Below are positions 1-7,460 of a DNA stretch of 32,168 bases, one piece after another. The stretch comes from Sphingobacteriaceae bacterium. GTDB taxonomy: Bacteria; Bacteroidota; Bacteroidia; B-17B0; Aurantibacillaceae. The notes beneath the pieces are model-generated. The model had not been told where the DNA came from, did no database searches, and saw only the letters and a list, made by a program, of their open reading frames with translations. The stretch covers positions 1 to 32,168 of the forward strand of contig CANGGP010000038.1 in NCBI GenBank assembly GCA_947453445.1. The letters are read 5' to 3'. How positions within the stretch are numbered: the first letter of the stretch is position 1; the number at the start of each line of letters is the position of its first letter. A program made the translations under genes and the position numbers.

Positions 1-912
1 GCCGGTGCCATCGCCGATTTATGCTACCGCAAGGTATTGTATGGCAACGACGATATAATGGGGATAGTTGCAAATGGCAATGCCGAAACCGTTAGCGGTA
101 TAAGTTTAGACGATGTAAAAAATTATTATGCCCAATTAAATGCCACCAATTTAAGCATCGCTGTTGGCGGTGATATTAAAAAAGAAGAAGTGACATTAAA
201 ATTGACTTTCCTCAATAAATTAAAAGCAGGCGCCAAGGTGCCTGAGGCCGATAACAGCTTGGTGAAAGCTGCTGAACCAACAAAACTTTATTTTATCGAT
301 AAAAAGGGTGCAGCACAAAGCGAAATTCGCATTGGTTATCTGGCCTTGCCTTATGATGCCCTTGGCGAAATTTATAAAGCCACCATCATGAATTTTTGTT
401 TTGCCGGCTCTTTTAATAGCCATATCAATTATTTATTGCGTGAAATTAAAGGATGGACCTACGGTACCCGCGGCGGTTTTTATGGCAGCAAATACACCGG
501 TCCGTATACCATCAGCGGCGGATTTAAAGCCAATACAACCGATAGTACTTTGGTAGAATTAGCCAAGGAATTAAAAAAATACTACGATAACGGAATCACC
601 GATGAAGAATTGGCTTTTACCAAAAATGCCATGTTGCAAAGCGATGCCTTAAAATATGAGTCTCCATTGCAAAAATTGTATTTCATTAAACGTGTTTTGG
701 ATTATAATTTGCCAAGGGATTTTGTGGCCAAACAAACACAAATACTCAATGGCATCACCAAAAACGAAATCAATGAATTGGCCAAAAAATATTTGCCTTA
801 CAACAAAATGGCCATCATTGTGGTGGGCGACAAAGCCTCTAACTTGGATAAAGTGAAAGCTTTGGGTTACGAAGTGGTTGAATTGGATAGCAATGGAAAA
901 AAAATCAATTAA
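1..912 (+). CDS. M16 family peptidase, C-terminal part (5' end outside window)
   Basis: The frame is open from base 1 and stops at 912, giving 303 visible residues; the start lies upstream of the window. It aligns by eye with the second half of the complete M16 protein at 22955-25816: both have SFNSxxNxxLRExKGxTYG followed by GxTDxELxFTKxxxLxxxALxYES/A, and both end with a VVVGDKxS-type strand. The R/Y part of the LRE-KG-TYG motif is the substrate-binding signature of the non-catalytic half in the M16 family. No HxxEH zinc motif is visible, so this is either the C-terminal half of a two-domain peptidase or a stand-alone R/Y-type partner subunit; the missing 5' end decides which. Members in this phylum are usually periplasmic or outer-membrane lipoproteins that cleave peptides. 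No terminator is seen before lpdA, 54 bases downstream. Confidence 0.85.
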   Translation, partial: AGAIADLCYRKVLYGNDDIMGIVANGNAETVSGISLDDVKNYYAQLNATNLSIAVGGDIKKEEVTLKLTFLNKLKAGAKVPEADNSLVKAAEPTKLYFIDKKGAAQSEIRIGYLALPYDALGEIYKATIMNFCFAGSFNSHINYLLREIKGWTYGTRGGFYGSKYTGPYTISGGFKANTTDSTLVELAKELKKYYDNGITDEELAFTKNAMLQSDALKYESPLQKLYFIKRVLDYNLPRDFVAKQTQILNGITKNEINELAKKYLPYNKMAIIVVGDKASNLDKVKALGYEVVELDSNGKKIN

Positions 913-940
913 AAAAGAACTGAGAGTAAAAACAAATTTT

Positions 941-948
941 TACTTTCG
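941..948 (+). promoter_or_regulatory. possible -7 box before lpdA
   Basis: TACTTTCG resembles the Bacteroidota -7 element TAnnTTTG with one mismatch and lies 18 bases before the lpdA ATG. No convincing -33 TTG is seen, so this is a weak call. lpdA could also be read through from the M16 gene. Confidence 0.35.
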
Positions 949-966
949 TTCGAGCAAATAAAGATT

Positions 967-2355
967 ATGAATTACGATATTATTGTTATAGGCAGCGGTC
1001 CCGGTGGATACGTTACAGCCATTAGAGCAGCACAATTGGGTTTTAAAACCGCAGTGATTGAAAAAGAAAGTTTGGGCGGTATTTGCTTGAATTGGGGCTG
1101 TATTCCAACCAAAGCATTGTTAAAGAGTGCGCAGGTTTTCGAATATTTAAACCACTCAAAAGATTATGGTATTAGTGCCGATAACATTCAAGCCGATTTT
1201 TCGGGTGTGATTAAACGTAGCCGCGATGTGGCCGATGGCATGAGCAAGGGCATTCAATTTTTAATGAAAAAAAATAAAATTGATGTCATCATGGGCACGG
1301 GCAAAGTAAAACCGGGTAAGAAAATTGATGTAACAGGTGCCGACGGAAAAGTAAGTACATACAGCGCTTCTCACATCATTATCGCCACCGGCGCACGTTC
1401 GCGTCAATTGCCAAATTTACCGCAGGATGGTAAAAAAATTATCGGTTACCGCGAAGCCATGACTCTACCGAAACAACCTAAATCATTGGTGGTGGTTGGT
1501 AGTGGCGCTATTGGCGTTGAGTTTGCCTATTTTTATGCCACCATGGGCACCAAAGTAACCGTGGTTGAATTTTTACCAAATGTAGTGCCGGTTGAAGACG
1601 AAGAAGTAAGTAAACAACTCGAAAAATCATTCAAAAAACAAGGCATCGAAGTAATGACCAATGCCTCGGTTGAAAGTGTTGATACCAAAGGCGAAGGTTG
1701 TAAAGTAAACATCAAAACCAAAACAGGAAATATGACCATTGATGCCGACATCGTATTATCGGCAGTAGGCATTGAAGCAAACATTACAGGATTAGGTTTA
1801 GAAGAAACAGGCATTAAAACCGATAAAGGCAAAATAGTGGTGGATAAATATTATGCCACAAACGTACAGGGTTATTATGCCATTGGCGATTGTGTACCCG
1901 GACAAGCATTGGCCCATGTGGCAAGTGCAGAAGGCATTACTTGTGTTGAGAAAATTAAAGGTATGCATGTTGATGCCATTGATTATAACAATGTACCGGG
2001 CTGTACTTATTGTCAGCCTGAAATTGCCAGTGTTGGATACACAGAAGCCAAAGCCAAAGAAGCCGGTTACACTTTAAAAGTTGGTAAATTTCCATTTTCG
2101 GCATCAGGTAAAGCCAAGGCAGCCGGTGCATCTGATGGGTTTATTAAATTGATTTTTGATGCCAAATACGGAGAGTTATTAGGGGCACACATGATTGGTG
2201 CCAACGTTACTGAAATGATTGCCGAATGTGTGGCCTTGCGGAAATTAGAAACAACAGGACACGAAATTATCAAAACCATTCACCCGCATCCAACCATGAG
2301 CGAAGCCATTATGGAAGCTGCAGCAGCAGCTTATGGTGAGGTAATACACTTGTAA
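967..2355 (+). CDS. lpdA: dihydrolipoyl dehydrogenase (E3)
   Basis: FAD-dependent pyridine nucleotide-disulfide oxidoreductase that reoxidises dihydrolipoamide of 2-oxoacid dehydrogenase complexes (and possibly glycine cleavage) with NAD+ in the cytoplasm. Visible motifs in the 462 residues: N-terminal FAD dinucleotide fold GSGPGG (9-14); redox-active disulfide CLNWGC with C40 and C45; ATGA (140-143); second, NAD-binding fold GSGAIG (178-183) followed by an acidic residue; FAD-contact motif AIGDC; C-terminal dimer domain with catalytic HPHPTMSE (H441, E446). Length is typical and there is no N-terminal lipoyl domain. Start ATG 967 places the FAD fold at residue 9 as usual for the family. The neighbouring genes are not other 2-oxoacid dehydrogenase subunits, so E3 here is probably shared between complexes. 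Followed by its own terminator. Confidence 0.95.
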   Translation: MNYDIIVIGSGPGGYVTAIRAAQLGFKTAVIEKESLGGICLNWGCIPTKALLKSAQVFEYLNHSKDYGISADNIQADFSGVIKRSRDVADGMSKGIQFLMKKNKIDVIMGTGKVKPGKKIDVTGADGKVSTYSASHIIIATGARSRQLPNLPQDGKKIIGYREAMTLPKQPKSLVVVGSGAIGVEFAYFYATMGTKVTVVEFLPNVVPVEDEEVSKQLEKSFKKQGIEVMTNASVESVDTKGEGCKVNIKTKTGNMTIDADIVLSAVGIEANITGLGLEETGIKTDKGKIVVDKYYATNVQGYYAIGDCVPGQALAHVASAEGITCVEKIKGMHVDAIDYNNVPGCTYCQPEIASVGYTEAKAKEAGYTLKVGKFPFSASGKAKAAGASDGFIKLIFDAKYGELLGAHMIGANVTEMIAECVALRKLETTGHEIIKTIHPHPTMSEAIMEAAAAAYGEVIHL

Positions 2356-2375
2356 ATTTTGTTTTAAACTTTTTG

Positions 2376-2406
2376 AAACGCTTGTCTGAAAAGGCGGGCG
2401 TTTTTT
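2376..2406 (+). terminator. intrinsic terminator of lpdA
   Basis: Arms AAACGCTTGTCT and AGGCGGGCGTTT pair over 12 positions (some G-U) around a GAAA tetraloop, and the 3' arm runs directly into a six-T tract. It lies 21 bases after the lpdA stop. Confidence 0.85.
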
Positions 2407-2422
2407 GTTTCATGTAATTTTT

Positions 2423-2549
2423 ACCACTAAGTCACTTAGGTCACAAAGAAACACTAAGAATAATGTTGTGCTTTTGCAAATATTCACTTCCAACTTGGTA
2501 GCTAAAAAAGTCTTACTTAATCCTTAGTGTTCTTAGTGCCTTAGTGGTG
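2423..2549. repeat. ACCACTAAG-type imperfect inverted repeat
   Basis: The left arm starts with ACCACTAAGTCACTTAGG and continues with AAACACTAAGAA to about 2460. The right arm (about 2522-2549) is its imperfect reverse complement, ending CCTTAGTGGT. About 60 bases separate the arms. The arms themselves repeat a CACTAAG unit at roughly 8-12 base steps. Similar CACTAAG palindromes are, as I recall, scattered in Bacteroidota intergenic regions. Related shorter sequences occur here at 20086-20099 and 25875-25904. No coding capacity. The right arm abuts the mtaB promoter. Confidence 0.7.
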
Positions 2550-2560
2550 AAAAAAATCAA

Positions 2561-2568
2561 TATCTTTG
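2561..2568 (+). promoter_or_regulatory. -7 box of mtaB promoter
   Basis: TATCTTTG is a perfect match to TAnnTTTG. Its last base is only five bases upstream of the preferred mtaB ATG at 2574, so the transcript would be leaderless or nearly so. Confidence 0.6.
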
Positions 2569-2573
2569 CATCC

Positions 2574-3926
2574 ATGTCTTTTCAAGGTAAAACCGTTGCA
2601 TTTCACACCCTTGGCTGTAAGTTGAATTTCTCTGAAACATCAACCATTGCCCGTTTGTTTGCTGAAAAAGGTTTTGTAAAAAAGAAGTTTGATGAAGTAG
2701 CGGATGTATACGTTATCAATACATGCTCAGTGACCGAAAATGCCGATAAAGAATGCAAGAGCATCGTAAAATCGGCCATGAATCTTAATCCCGAAGCTTT
2801 TATTGCGGTGGTTGGTTGTTATGCCCAGTTAAAACCTGAAGAAATTTCGAACATTGATGGGGTGGATGTAGTATTGGGTGCCACCGAAAAATTCAAATTA
2901 TTAAATTACATCAATCTTAGCCATAAATCGTCACACGCCGTAATTCACAATTGCGAAATAGCGGAGGCTGATTTTTTTGTGGATGCCTACAGCGTTGGTG
3001 ACCGCACACGTTCTTTTTTAAAAGTACAAGATGGTTGTGATTATTCATGCACCTTTTGTACCATTCCCTTGGCGCGTGGAAAGAGTAGGAGCGATACCAT
3101 TGAAAACGTTGTTGCCAATGCCAATAAAATTGCCGAAAGTGGTGTAAAAGAAATTGTGTTAACCGGCGTAAACATTGGCGATTTTGGCTATGGTAGAGAC
3201 ATTGATGGAGATACCAAAAAGAGAAAAGAATACAATTTCTTCGACTTGATTAAAGCTTTAGATGAAGTAGAAAACATTGAGCGTTTTCGCATTTCTTCCA
3301 TCGAACCCAATTTGTTAAAGGATGAGATCATTGAATTTGTTGCCAATTCAAAACGTTTTGTGCCGCATTTTCACATACCACTTCAAAGCGGCAGCAATGT
3401 GCTGTTAAAGGCCATGAAACGCCGCTACCAGCGTGAATTGTATGCCGACCGTGTAACGAAAATTAAATCCCTCATGCCGGATTGTTGTATCGGCGTAGAT
3501 GTAATCGTTGGTTTTCCAGGCGAAACGGAGGAATTGTTTTTAGAGACTTATCATTTCCTCAATCAATTAAACATTTCTTATTTACACGTGTTTACTTACA
3601 GCGAACGCGAAAATACCGAGGCCATCAGTATGGCAGGTAAGGTGCCCATGGCTGAGCGCAAACGCCGTAACAAAATGCTACGTGTGCTTTCTGCTAAAAA
3701 ACTACGTGCTTTTTATGCCACACAAAAAGGTAAAACAGCCGAAGTATTGTTCGAACATGAACAAAAAAATGAATTTATGTATGGTTTTACCCAAAACTAT
3801 GTAAAGGTTAAGATGCCATTCGATCAAACACTTTGCAATCAAAAAATGGAAGTCATGCTTCAGGATTTTGATGAGGATGGAAACATGTTGGCTAGCATGA
3901 CTAACAAAGCATTTTCATTACGTTAA
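2574..3926 (+). CDS. mtaB: tRNA t6A37 methylthiotransferase MtaB
   Basis: Radical-SAM enzyme that converts N6-threonylcarbamoyladenosine at position 37 of ANN-decoding tRNAs to its 2-methylthio form. In the 450 residues: N-terminal UPF0004 domain with the second-cluster cysteines C15 (TLGCKLN), C51 (NTCSVT) and C82 (GCYAQ); radical-SAM CxxxCxxC at C155, C159, C162; the SSIEP and HIPLQSGS motifs; GVDVIVGFPGE; and a C-terminal TRAM-like domain. TLGCKLNF distinguishes the MtaB branch from MiaB and RimO. A longer reading from GTG 2544 is open, but it would begin inside the inverted repeat and cover the -7 box. ATG 2574 leaves the typical short lead before TLGCK and is preferred. A second, diverged copy of the 3' end lies downstream at 4220-4363. 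Confidence 0.93.
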   Translation: MSFQGKTVAFHTLGCKLNFSETSTIARLFAEKGFVKKKFDEVADVYVINTCSVTENADKECKSIVKSAMNLNPEAFIAVVGCYAQLKPEEISNIDGVDVVLGATEKFKLLNYINLSHKSSHAVIHNCEIAEADFFVDAYSVGDRTRSFLKVQDGCDYSCTFCTIPLARGKSRSDTIENVVANANKIAESGVKEIVLTGVNIGDFGYGRDIDGDTKKRKEYNFFDLIKALDEVENIERFRISSIEPNLLKDEIIEFVANSKRFVPHFHIPLQSGSNVLLKAMKRRYQRELYADRVTKIKSLMPDCCIGVDVIVGFPGETEELFLETYHFLNQLNISYLHVFTYSERENTEAISMAGKVPMAERKRRNKMLRVLSAKKLRAFYATQKGKTAEVLFEHEQKNEFMYGFTQNYVKVKMPFDQTLCNQKMEVMLQDFDEDGNMLASMTNKAFSLR

Positions 3927-3960
3927 TATTCAGTCGAGCATCAAAATTTGTTTTATCATT

Positions 3961-4106
3961 TGGGCGCCCGAGCGGGCTGTTTCAGGCTTCGCTAACGCTC
4001 CGGCTTTTTTGAGGCGAGAAGAGAGGCCTCGCCTCAAAAAGAGCTAAACCCTGCCTGCCGTCACAATGGCTAGGCGATGGCAGGCAGACTTTCACATCCC
4101 TGGCGC
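3961..4106. repeat. GC-rich intergenic element with two strong hairpins
   Basis: The 572-base gap 3927-4498 contains this block, much more GC-rich than its surroundings. It opens with GGGCGCCCGAGCGGGCTG and closes with CATCCCTGGCGC. Hairpin 1 pairs TTTTTGAGGCGAG (4006-4018) with CTCGCCTCAAAAA (4028-4040), a perfect 13-bp stem with a 9-base loop. Hairpin 2 pairs CTGCCTGCC (4051-4059) with GGCAGGCAG (4079-4087), a perfect 9-bp stem. The GGGCG...CATCCCTGGCGC ends resemble, from memory, a dispersed non-coding element common in Bacteroidota genomes. It sits exactly between mtaB and the duplicated mtaB tail. No ORF is seen in it. Whether it acts as terminator, RNA or mobile repeat is unknown. Confidence 0.6.
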
Positions 4107-4204
4107 TAAATCACGAATTTTTGAAATTTTCATTTTTCATTAAACTTTAACTTCTCAACTATTAATTATGCGCCGAGAATAATTACTTTTTAAGAATATC
4201 CGGT

Positions 4205-4363
4205 AAATTATTTTATTTTGGTTTTACCCAAAACTACGTCAATGTAAAAGTGCCATACGATCAAAATTTGCGCAACCAAAAAGTTGAAGTAATGCTTCAG
4301 GATTTTGATGAGGATGGAAACATGTTGGCTAGCCTGACTAACAAAGCGTTAACAATCCATTAA
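4205..4363 (+). pseudogene. mtaB (fragment): second, diverged 3' fragment of mtaB
   Basis: Bases 4220-4368 align without gaps with 3783-3931 at a constant offset of 437; similarity may begin weakly near 4205. It encodes GFTQNYVNVKVPYDQ and on to a TAA at 4361, i.e. the C-terminal TRAM-like end of MtaB. In the first 72 bases 13 of 24 codons differ, seven of them silently and most of the rest conservatively. The next 42 bases (3855-3896 against 4292-4333) are identical. No start codon or upstream coding region is attached, so this is a remnant. The remaining gap bases (4107-4204 and 4369-4443) are AT-rich with nothing recognised. Confidence 0.85.
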
Positions 4364-4443
4364 TATTCTTCAATTCACTATTATTCTGCACAAGTGGTGG
4401 CTTTTTCCTTACAGATGAGCTAGTTTTGGTTCAATTTATCTTT

Positions 4444-4451
4444 TACTTTTG
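4444..4451 (+). promoter_or_regulatory. -7 box for the propeller-gene operon
   Basis: TACTTTTG matches TAnnTTTG perfectly, 47 bases upstream of the first propeller gene. The leader is AT-rich. A matching -33 element at the usual distance is not obvious. Confidence 0.5.
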
Positions 4452-4498
4452 ATTTAGTTCTTTTTCGGATTTAATAATCACTTCCTAAATTCTAAATC

Positions 4499-7435
4499 AT
4501 GAAACAGCATTACGCATTTAATTCAATTGCCCTTTTTTACTTTTTGTTTTTTTGTTTTTTTACATCTTCGATATTGGCTTCAAATCCAAATCTAACTTTT
4601 CAAGAAAACAAGGGGCAAGTAGCTGACCAATACTCTCATCCCCGTCACGACATTTTATTCAGCGGTCAAAGTGCCGATTTGGTTTACCACTTTAAGCAAG
4701 ACGGCATATCGTATCAGTTATTAAAGGTGGATTCGTGGAAAAAGTCGGAAACACGGGTAAAATTTGCCATTCCAAAAAAAGTATTCACCGAACAAGAACC
4801 TGATCAAATTTCTGTTTATCGCATCGATATTGATTGGTTGGGATGCAATGCCAATGCGCAAATCGACAAGGGGGAAGCTTTACAAGACTATGATAATTAT
4901 TATTCTGAAGTTTGTCCAAATGGTGCCTTAAACGTTAAACGATTTACCAGTTTAACCTATCGCCAATTATACAAAGGCATAGATTTAAAATGGTACAATC
5001 ATAATGGCCAATTAAAATACGATTATGTTGTTGCAGCAGGTGCCGATTTTTCTGTCATCAAATGGCGAATTATTGGCGCTAATAACATCAGTTTGAATCA
5101 AGATGGCCAACTCATCATTGAAACGCCAATTGGTCAAATAGTTGAAGACAAACCGGTATTGTTGCAGGATGGCAAACGCATAACAGCGGCATGGAAAATT
5201 AACGGTTCGGAAATTTCATTTGAAATTAAAAACATTGATGCAGCCAAGGCTTTTACCATCGATCCACTCGTTCGGTTGTGGGGAACATATTACGGCGGTA
5301 CATTAAGTGATGAATCCTTTTATACATGTGTAGATTACTCTTCCAATGTATACATCAGTGGATTGAGTCGTTCACCTTCTACACTAAATATTGCCACAAT
5401 TGGAGCACATCAAACTGTTTTTGCAGGTGCAGGTGCGGGTAATTTTAAAGGCGATGCTTTTGTTGCGAAATTTAACGCTAACGGTCAGCGGCTATGGGGT
5501 ACTTATTATGGTGGCAATGGCTCCGATTTTGCTAACACTTGTTTAGCGGATGCCAATGGTGATGTTTATTTTGTTGGCGGTACAACTTCTACAGCCTCAA
5601 ATGTGATTGGCACACCTGGCTGCTTTCAAGCGAACATGGGCGGGGGAAGCGGCATTGGCGATGCTTTAATAGTAAAATTAAATTCATCCGGTACCCGAAT
5701 CTGGGCCACTTATTATGGCGATATATCTGATGATTGGGCCATAGGGGCTTGTGTAGATCAAACAGGTAATTTATATGTTACGGGTGGCACTTGGTTGGAT
5801 ACGACTTCAACAGTTTTTGCCACATCAGGTGCTCATAAAGCCACTCATTCAAGTGGTACCATGAACGTGGATGCTTATTTGGTAAAATTTTCCACCAACG
5901 GTAGCCGACTCTGGAGTACATACTATGGAACAGTGGAACATGACAACGGCATTAGTTGTGCTGTGGATTTACTTGGTAATGTTTATATGGCGGCTGAAAC
6001 AAGTTCGAGTATAACAGCAATCATGACTACGCCCGGTGCACACCAAGTGCAGTTTGGCGGGGGTTCAAGTGCTTGGTCGGATGCCTTGCTGATTAAATTT
6101 TCAAATTCAGGGAATAGACTTTGGGCCACTTATTATGGCGGTGCAAACAATGATTATCCACTGTCGGTGAAAACCGATAAGTTCAATAATGTCTACATCA
6201 GCGGTGTAACCGCAAGTACGCAGGGTACCATAATCGCTTCAAACAATGCCTTTCAAACACTTTATGGTGGCGGAAACAATGACGCTTTTTTAGCAAAGTT
6301 CAATCAAAATGGACAACGTTTATTTGGTACTTATTATGGTGGCGCAGGGGATGAAGATGCTTCTTGTTTTGTTGATAGTTATGATCAGGTTTACATTGCC
6401 GGTAACACATCCAGTTCAAACGGTACAACCATTGCCAGCTCTTGTGCTTATCAATCTATTTATGGTGGCGGAAGCACCGATGCATATTTAGTTAAACTTG
6501 ATAATTCAGGTCAACGCATTTGGGGCACATATTATGGTGGCATTGGTAATGAAACAGGTGGAGAACCAAGTGCAGACATGAGTTCAAATGTTTACCTTCA
6601 AGGATCTGTAAACGCCCCAACGGGTTCATTGGTGATTGCAAGTGCCAACGCCCAGCAATCATCTTTTGGCGGTGGAATCGACGATGCTTTTTTGGTTAAA
6701 TTTGATCATTGCAGTCCCCAAGCGCCTGCTGCAATCAGCAACAGTATTGCTTGTAAAGGTCAGCCTGCCATTTTAAACGGAAGCCAACAATGTGGCTTGC
6801 AGTGGTTCGCAGATTCATTACTAACCAATTTATTGTTCAGTGGGGGAAGTTATACAACATCTTCATTATTACAAGATACCAGTTTTTGGTTGCGCGATGT
6901 TTCGTGTGGACAAGCATCTGCGCCGGGTAAAATAAAACTTACAATCATTCCTTCACCAAGCATTAACATTTCAGCATCGTCGAATACAATTTGTTACGGC
7001 GAAACACTTACACTCACTGTTTCAGGCGCATCTACTTATACTTGGTTGACTGTTAATTCAAATCAAACCAGTGTGGTGATAACTGCAACCAATTCGATGG
7101 TGCATGGTGTGGATGGAACCGCCGCTAATGGATGCAAGGCTTCCAAAACCATTAATATCATCGTTGACATGTGTTTGGGACTCCAATCAAATGGTTCGGC
7201 ATTAAAACAAATATTAAATGTTTATCCAAATCCTAGCACCGAAAGCTTTACTTTAAGTAGCGATCAATTCACCGCTATTCGCATCTACAATGAATTGGGT
7301 CAATTCATAAAAGATGTGGACTTAAATATGGATAATCAATTTCAAATGAACCTATTCCTACCCAAAAAAGGTTTATACTTCGTCACTGCAAAGCAAAATG
7401 ATTCCATAATAACACGCAAACTTCTCATTCAATAA
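4499..7435 (+). CDS. SBBP-repeat beta-propeller T9SS surface protein 1
   Basis: 978-residue predicted secreted protein; the molecular function is not known. Order of parts: signal peptide 1-27 (hydrophobic FYFLFFCFF, cut near SILA/SNP); N-terminal domain about 31-255 with FQENKGQ, DILFSG and QLKYDY (this domain commonly precedes SBBP repeats; I recall it as DUF7948); seven SBBP repeats starting at R259, R331, R400, R470, R540, R607 and R673, each with (R)LWGTYYGG, D-x-x-GNVY-x-G and GGG-x-DAFL-x-KF; an Ig-like module about 741-815 with three Cys; a second module about 820-890 with three Cys; T9SS type A sorting domain from LNVYPNPS (about 907) to the end (TRKLLIQ). First of four paralogs and the most diverged in its blades, but its C-terminal modules resemble copy 2. 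Probably heads a four-gene operon. Confidence 0.9.
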   Translation: MKQHYAFNSIALFYFLFFCFFTSSILASNPNLTFQENKGQVADQYSHPRHDILFSGQSADLVYHFKQDGISYQLLKVDSWKKSETRVKFAIPKKVFTEQEPDQISVYRIDIDWLGCNANAQIDKGEALQDYDNYYSEVCPNGALNVKRFTSLTYRQLYKGIDLKWYNHNGQLKYDYVVAAGADFSVIKWRIIGANNISLNQDGQLIIETPIGQIVEDKPVLLQDGKRITAAWKINGSEISFEIKNIDAAKAFTIDPLVRLWGTYYGGTLSDESFYTCVDYSSNVYISGLSRSPSTLNIATIGAHQTVFAGAGAGNFKGDAFVAKFNANGQRLWGTYYGGNGSDFANTCLADANGDVYFVGGTTSTASNVIGTPGCFQANMGGGSGIGDALIVKLNSSGTRIWATYYGDISDDWAIGACVDQTGNLYVTGGTWLDTTSTVFATSGAHKATHSSGTMNVDAYLVKFSTNGSRLWSTYYGTVEHDNGISCAVDLLGNVYMAAETSSSITAIMTTPGAHQVQFGGGSSAWSDALLIKFSNSGNRLWATYYGGANNDYPLSVKTDKFNNVYISGVTASTQGTIIASNNAFQTLYGGGNNDAFLAKFNQNGQRLFGTYYGGAGDEDASCFVDSYDQVYIAGNTSSSNGTTIASSCAYQSIYGGGSTDAYLVKLDNSGQRIWGTYYGGIGNETGGEPSADMSSNVYLQGSVNAPTGSLVIASANAQQSSFGGGIDDAFLVKFDHCSPQAPAAISNSIACKGQPAILNGSQQCGLQWFADSLLTNLLFSGGSYTTSSLLQDTSFWLRDVSCGQASAPGKIKLTIIPSPSINISASSNTICYGETLTLTVSGASTYTWLTVNSNQTSVVITATNSMVHGVDGTAANGCKASKTINIIVDMCLGLQSNGSALKQILNVYPNPSTESFTLSSDQFTAIRIYNELGQFIKDVDLNMDNQFQMNLFLPKKGLYFVTAKQNDSIITRKLLIQ

Positions 7436-7460
7436 TATTTTCACCATAAACAATTGTACC

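Noticed and set aside
2544-2573. Upstream GTG start for mtaB
   Set aside because: It lies within the inverted-repeat arm and spans the -7 promoter box; ATG 2574 gives the family-typical N-terminus.
3961-4106. Possible tRNA or integron attC site in the structured gap
   Set aside because: No cloverleaf with anticodon or acceptor features, and no attC core sites or integrase; treated as an unknown dispersed element.
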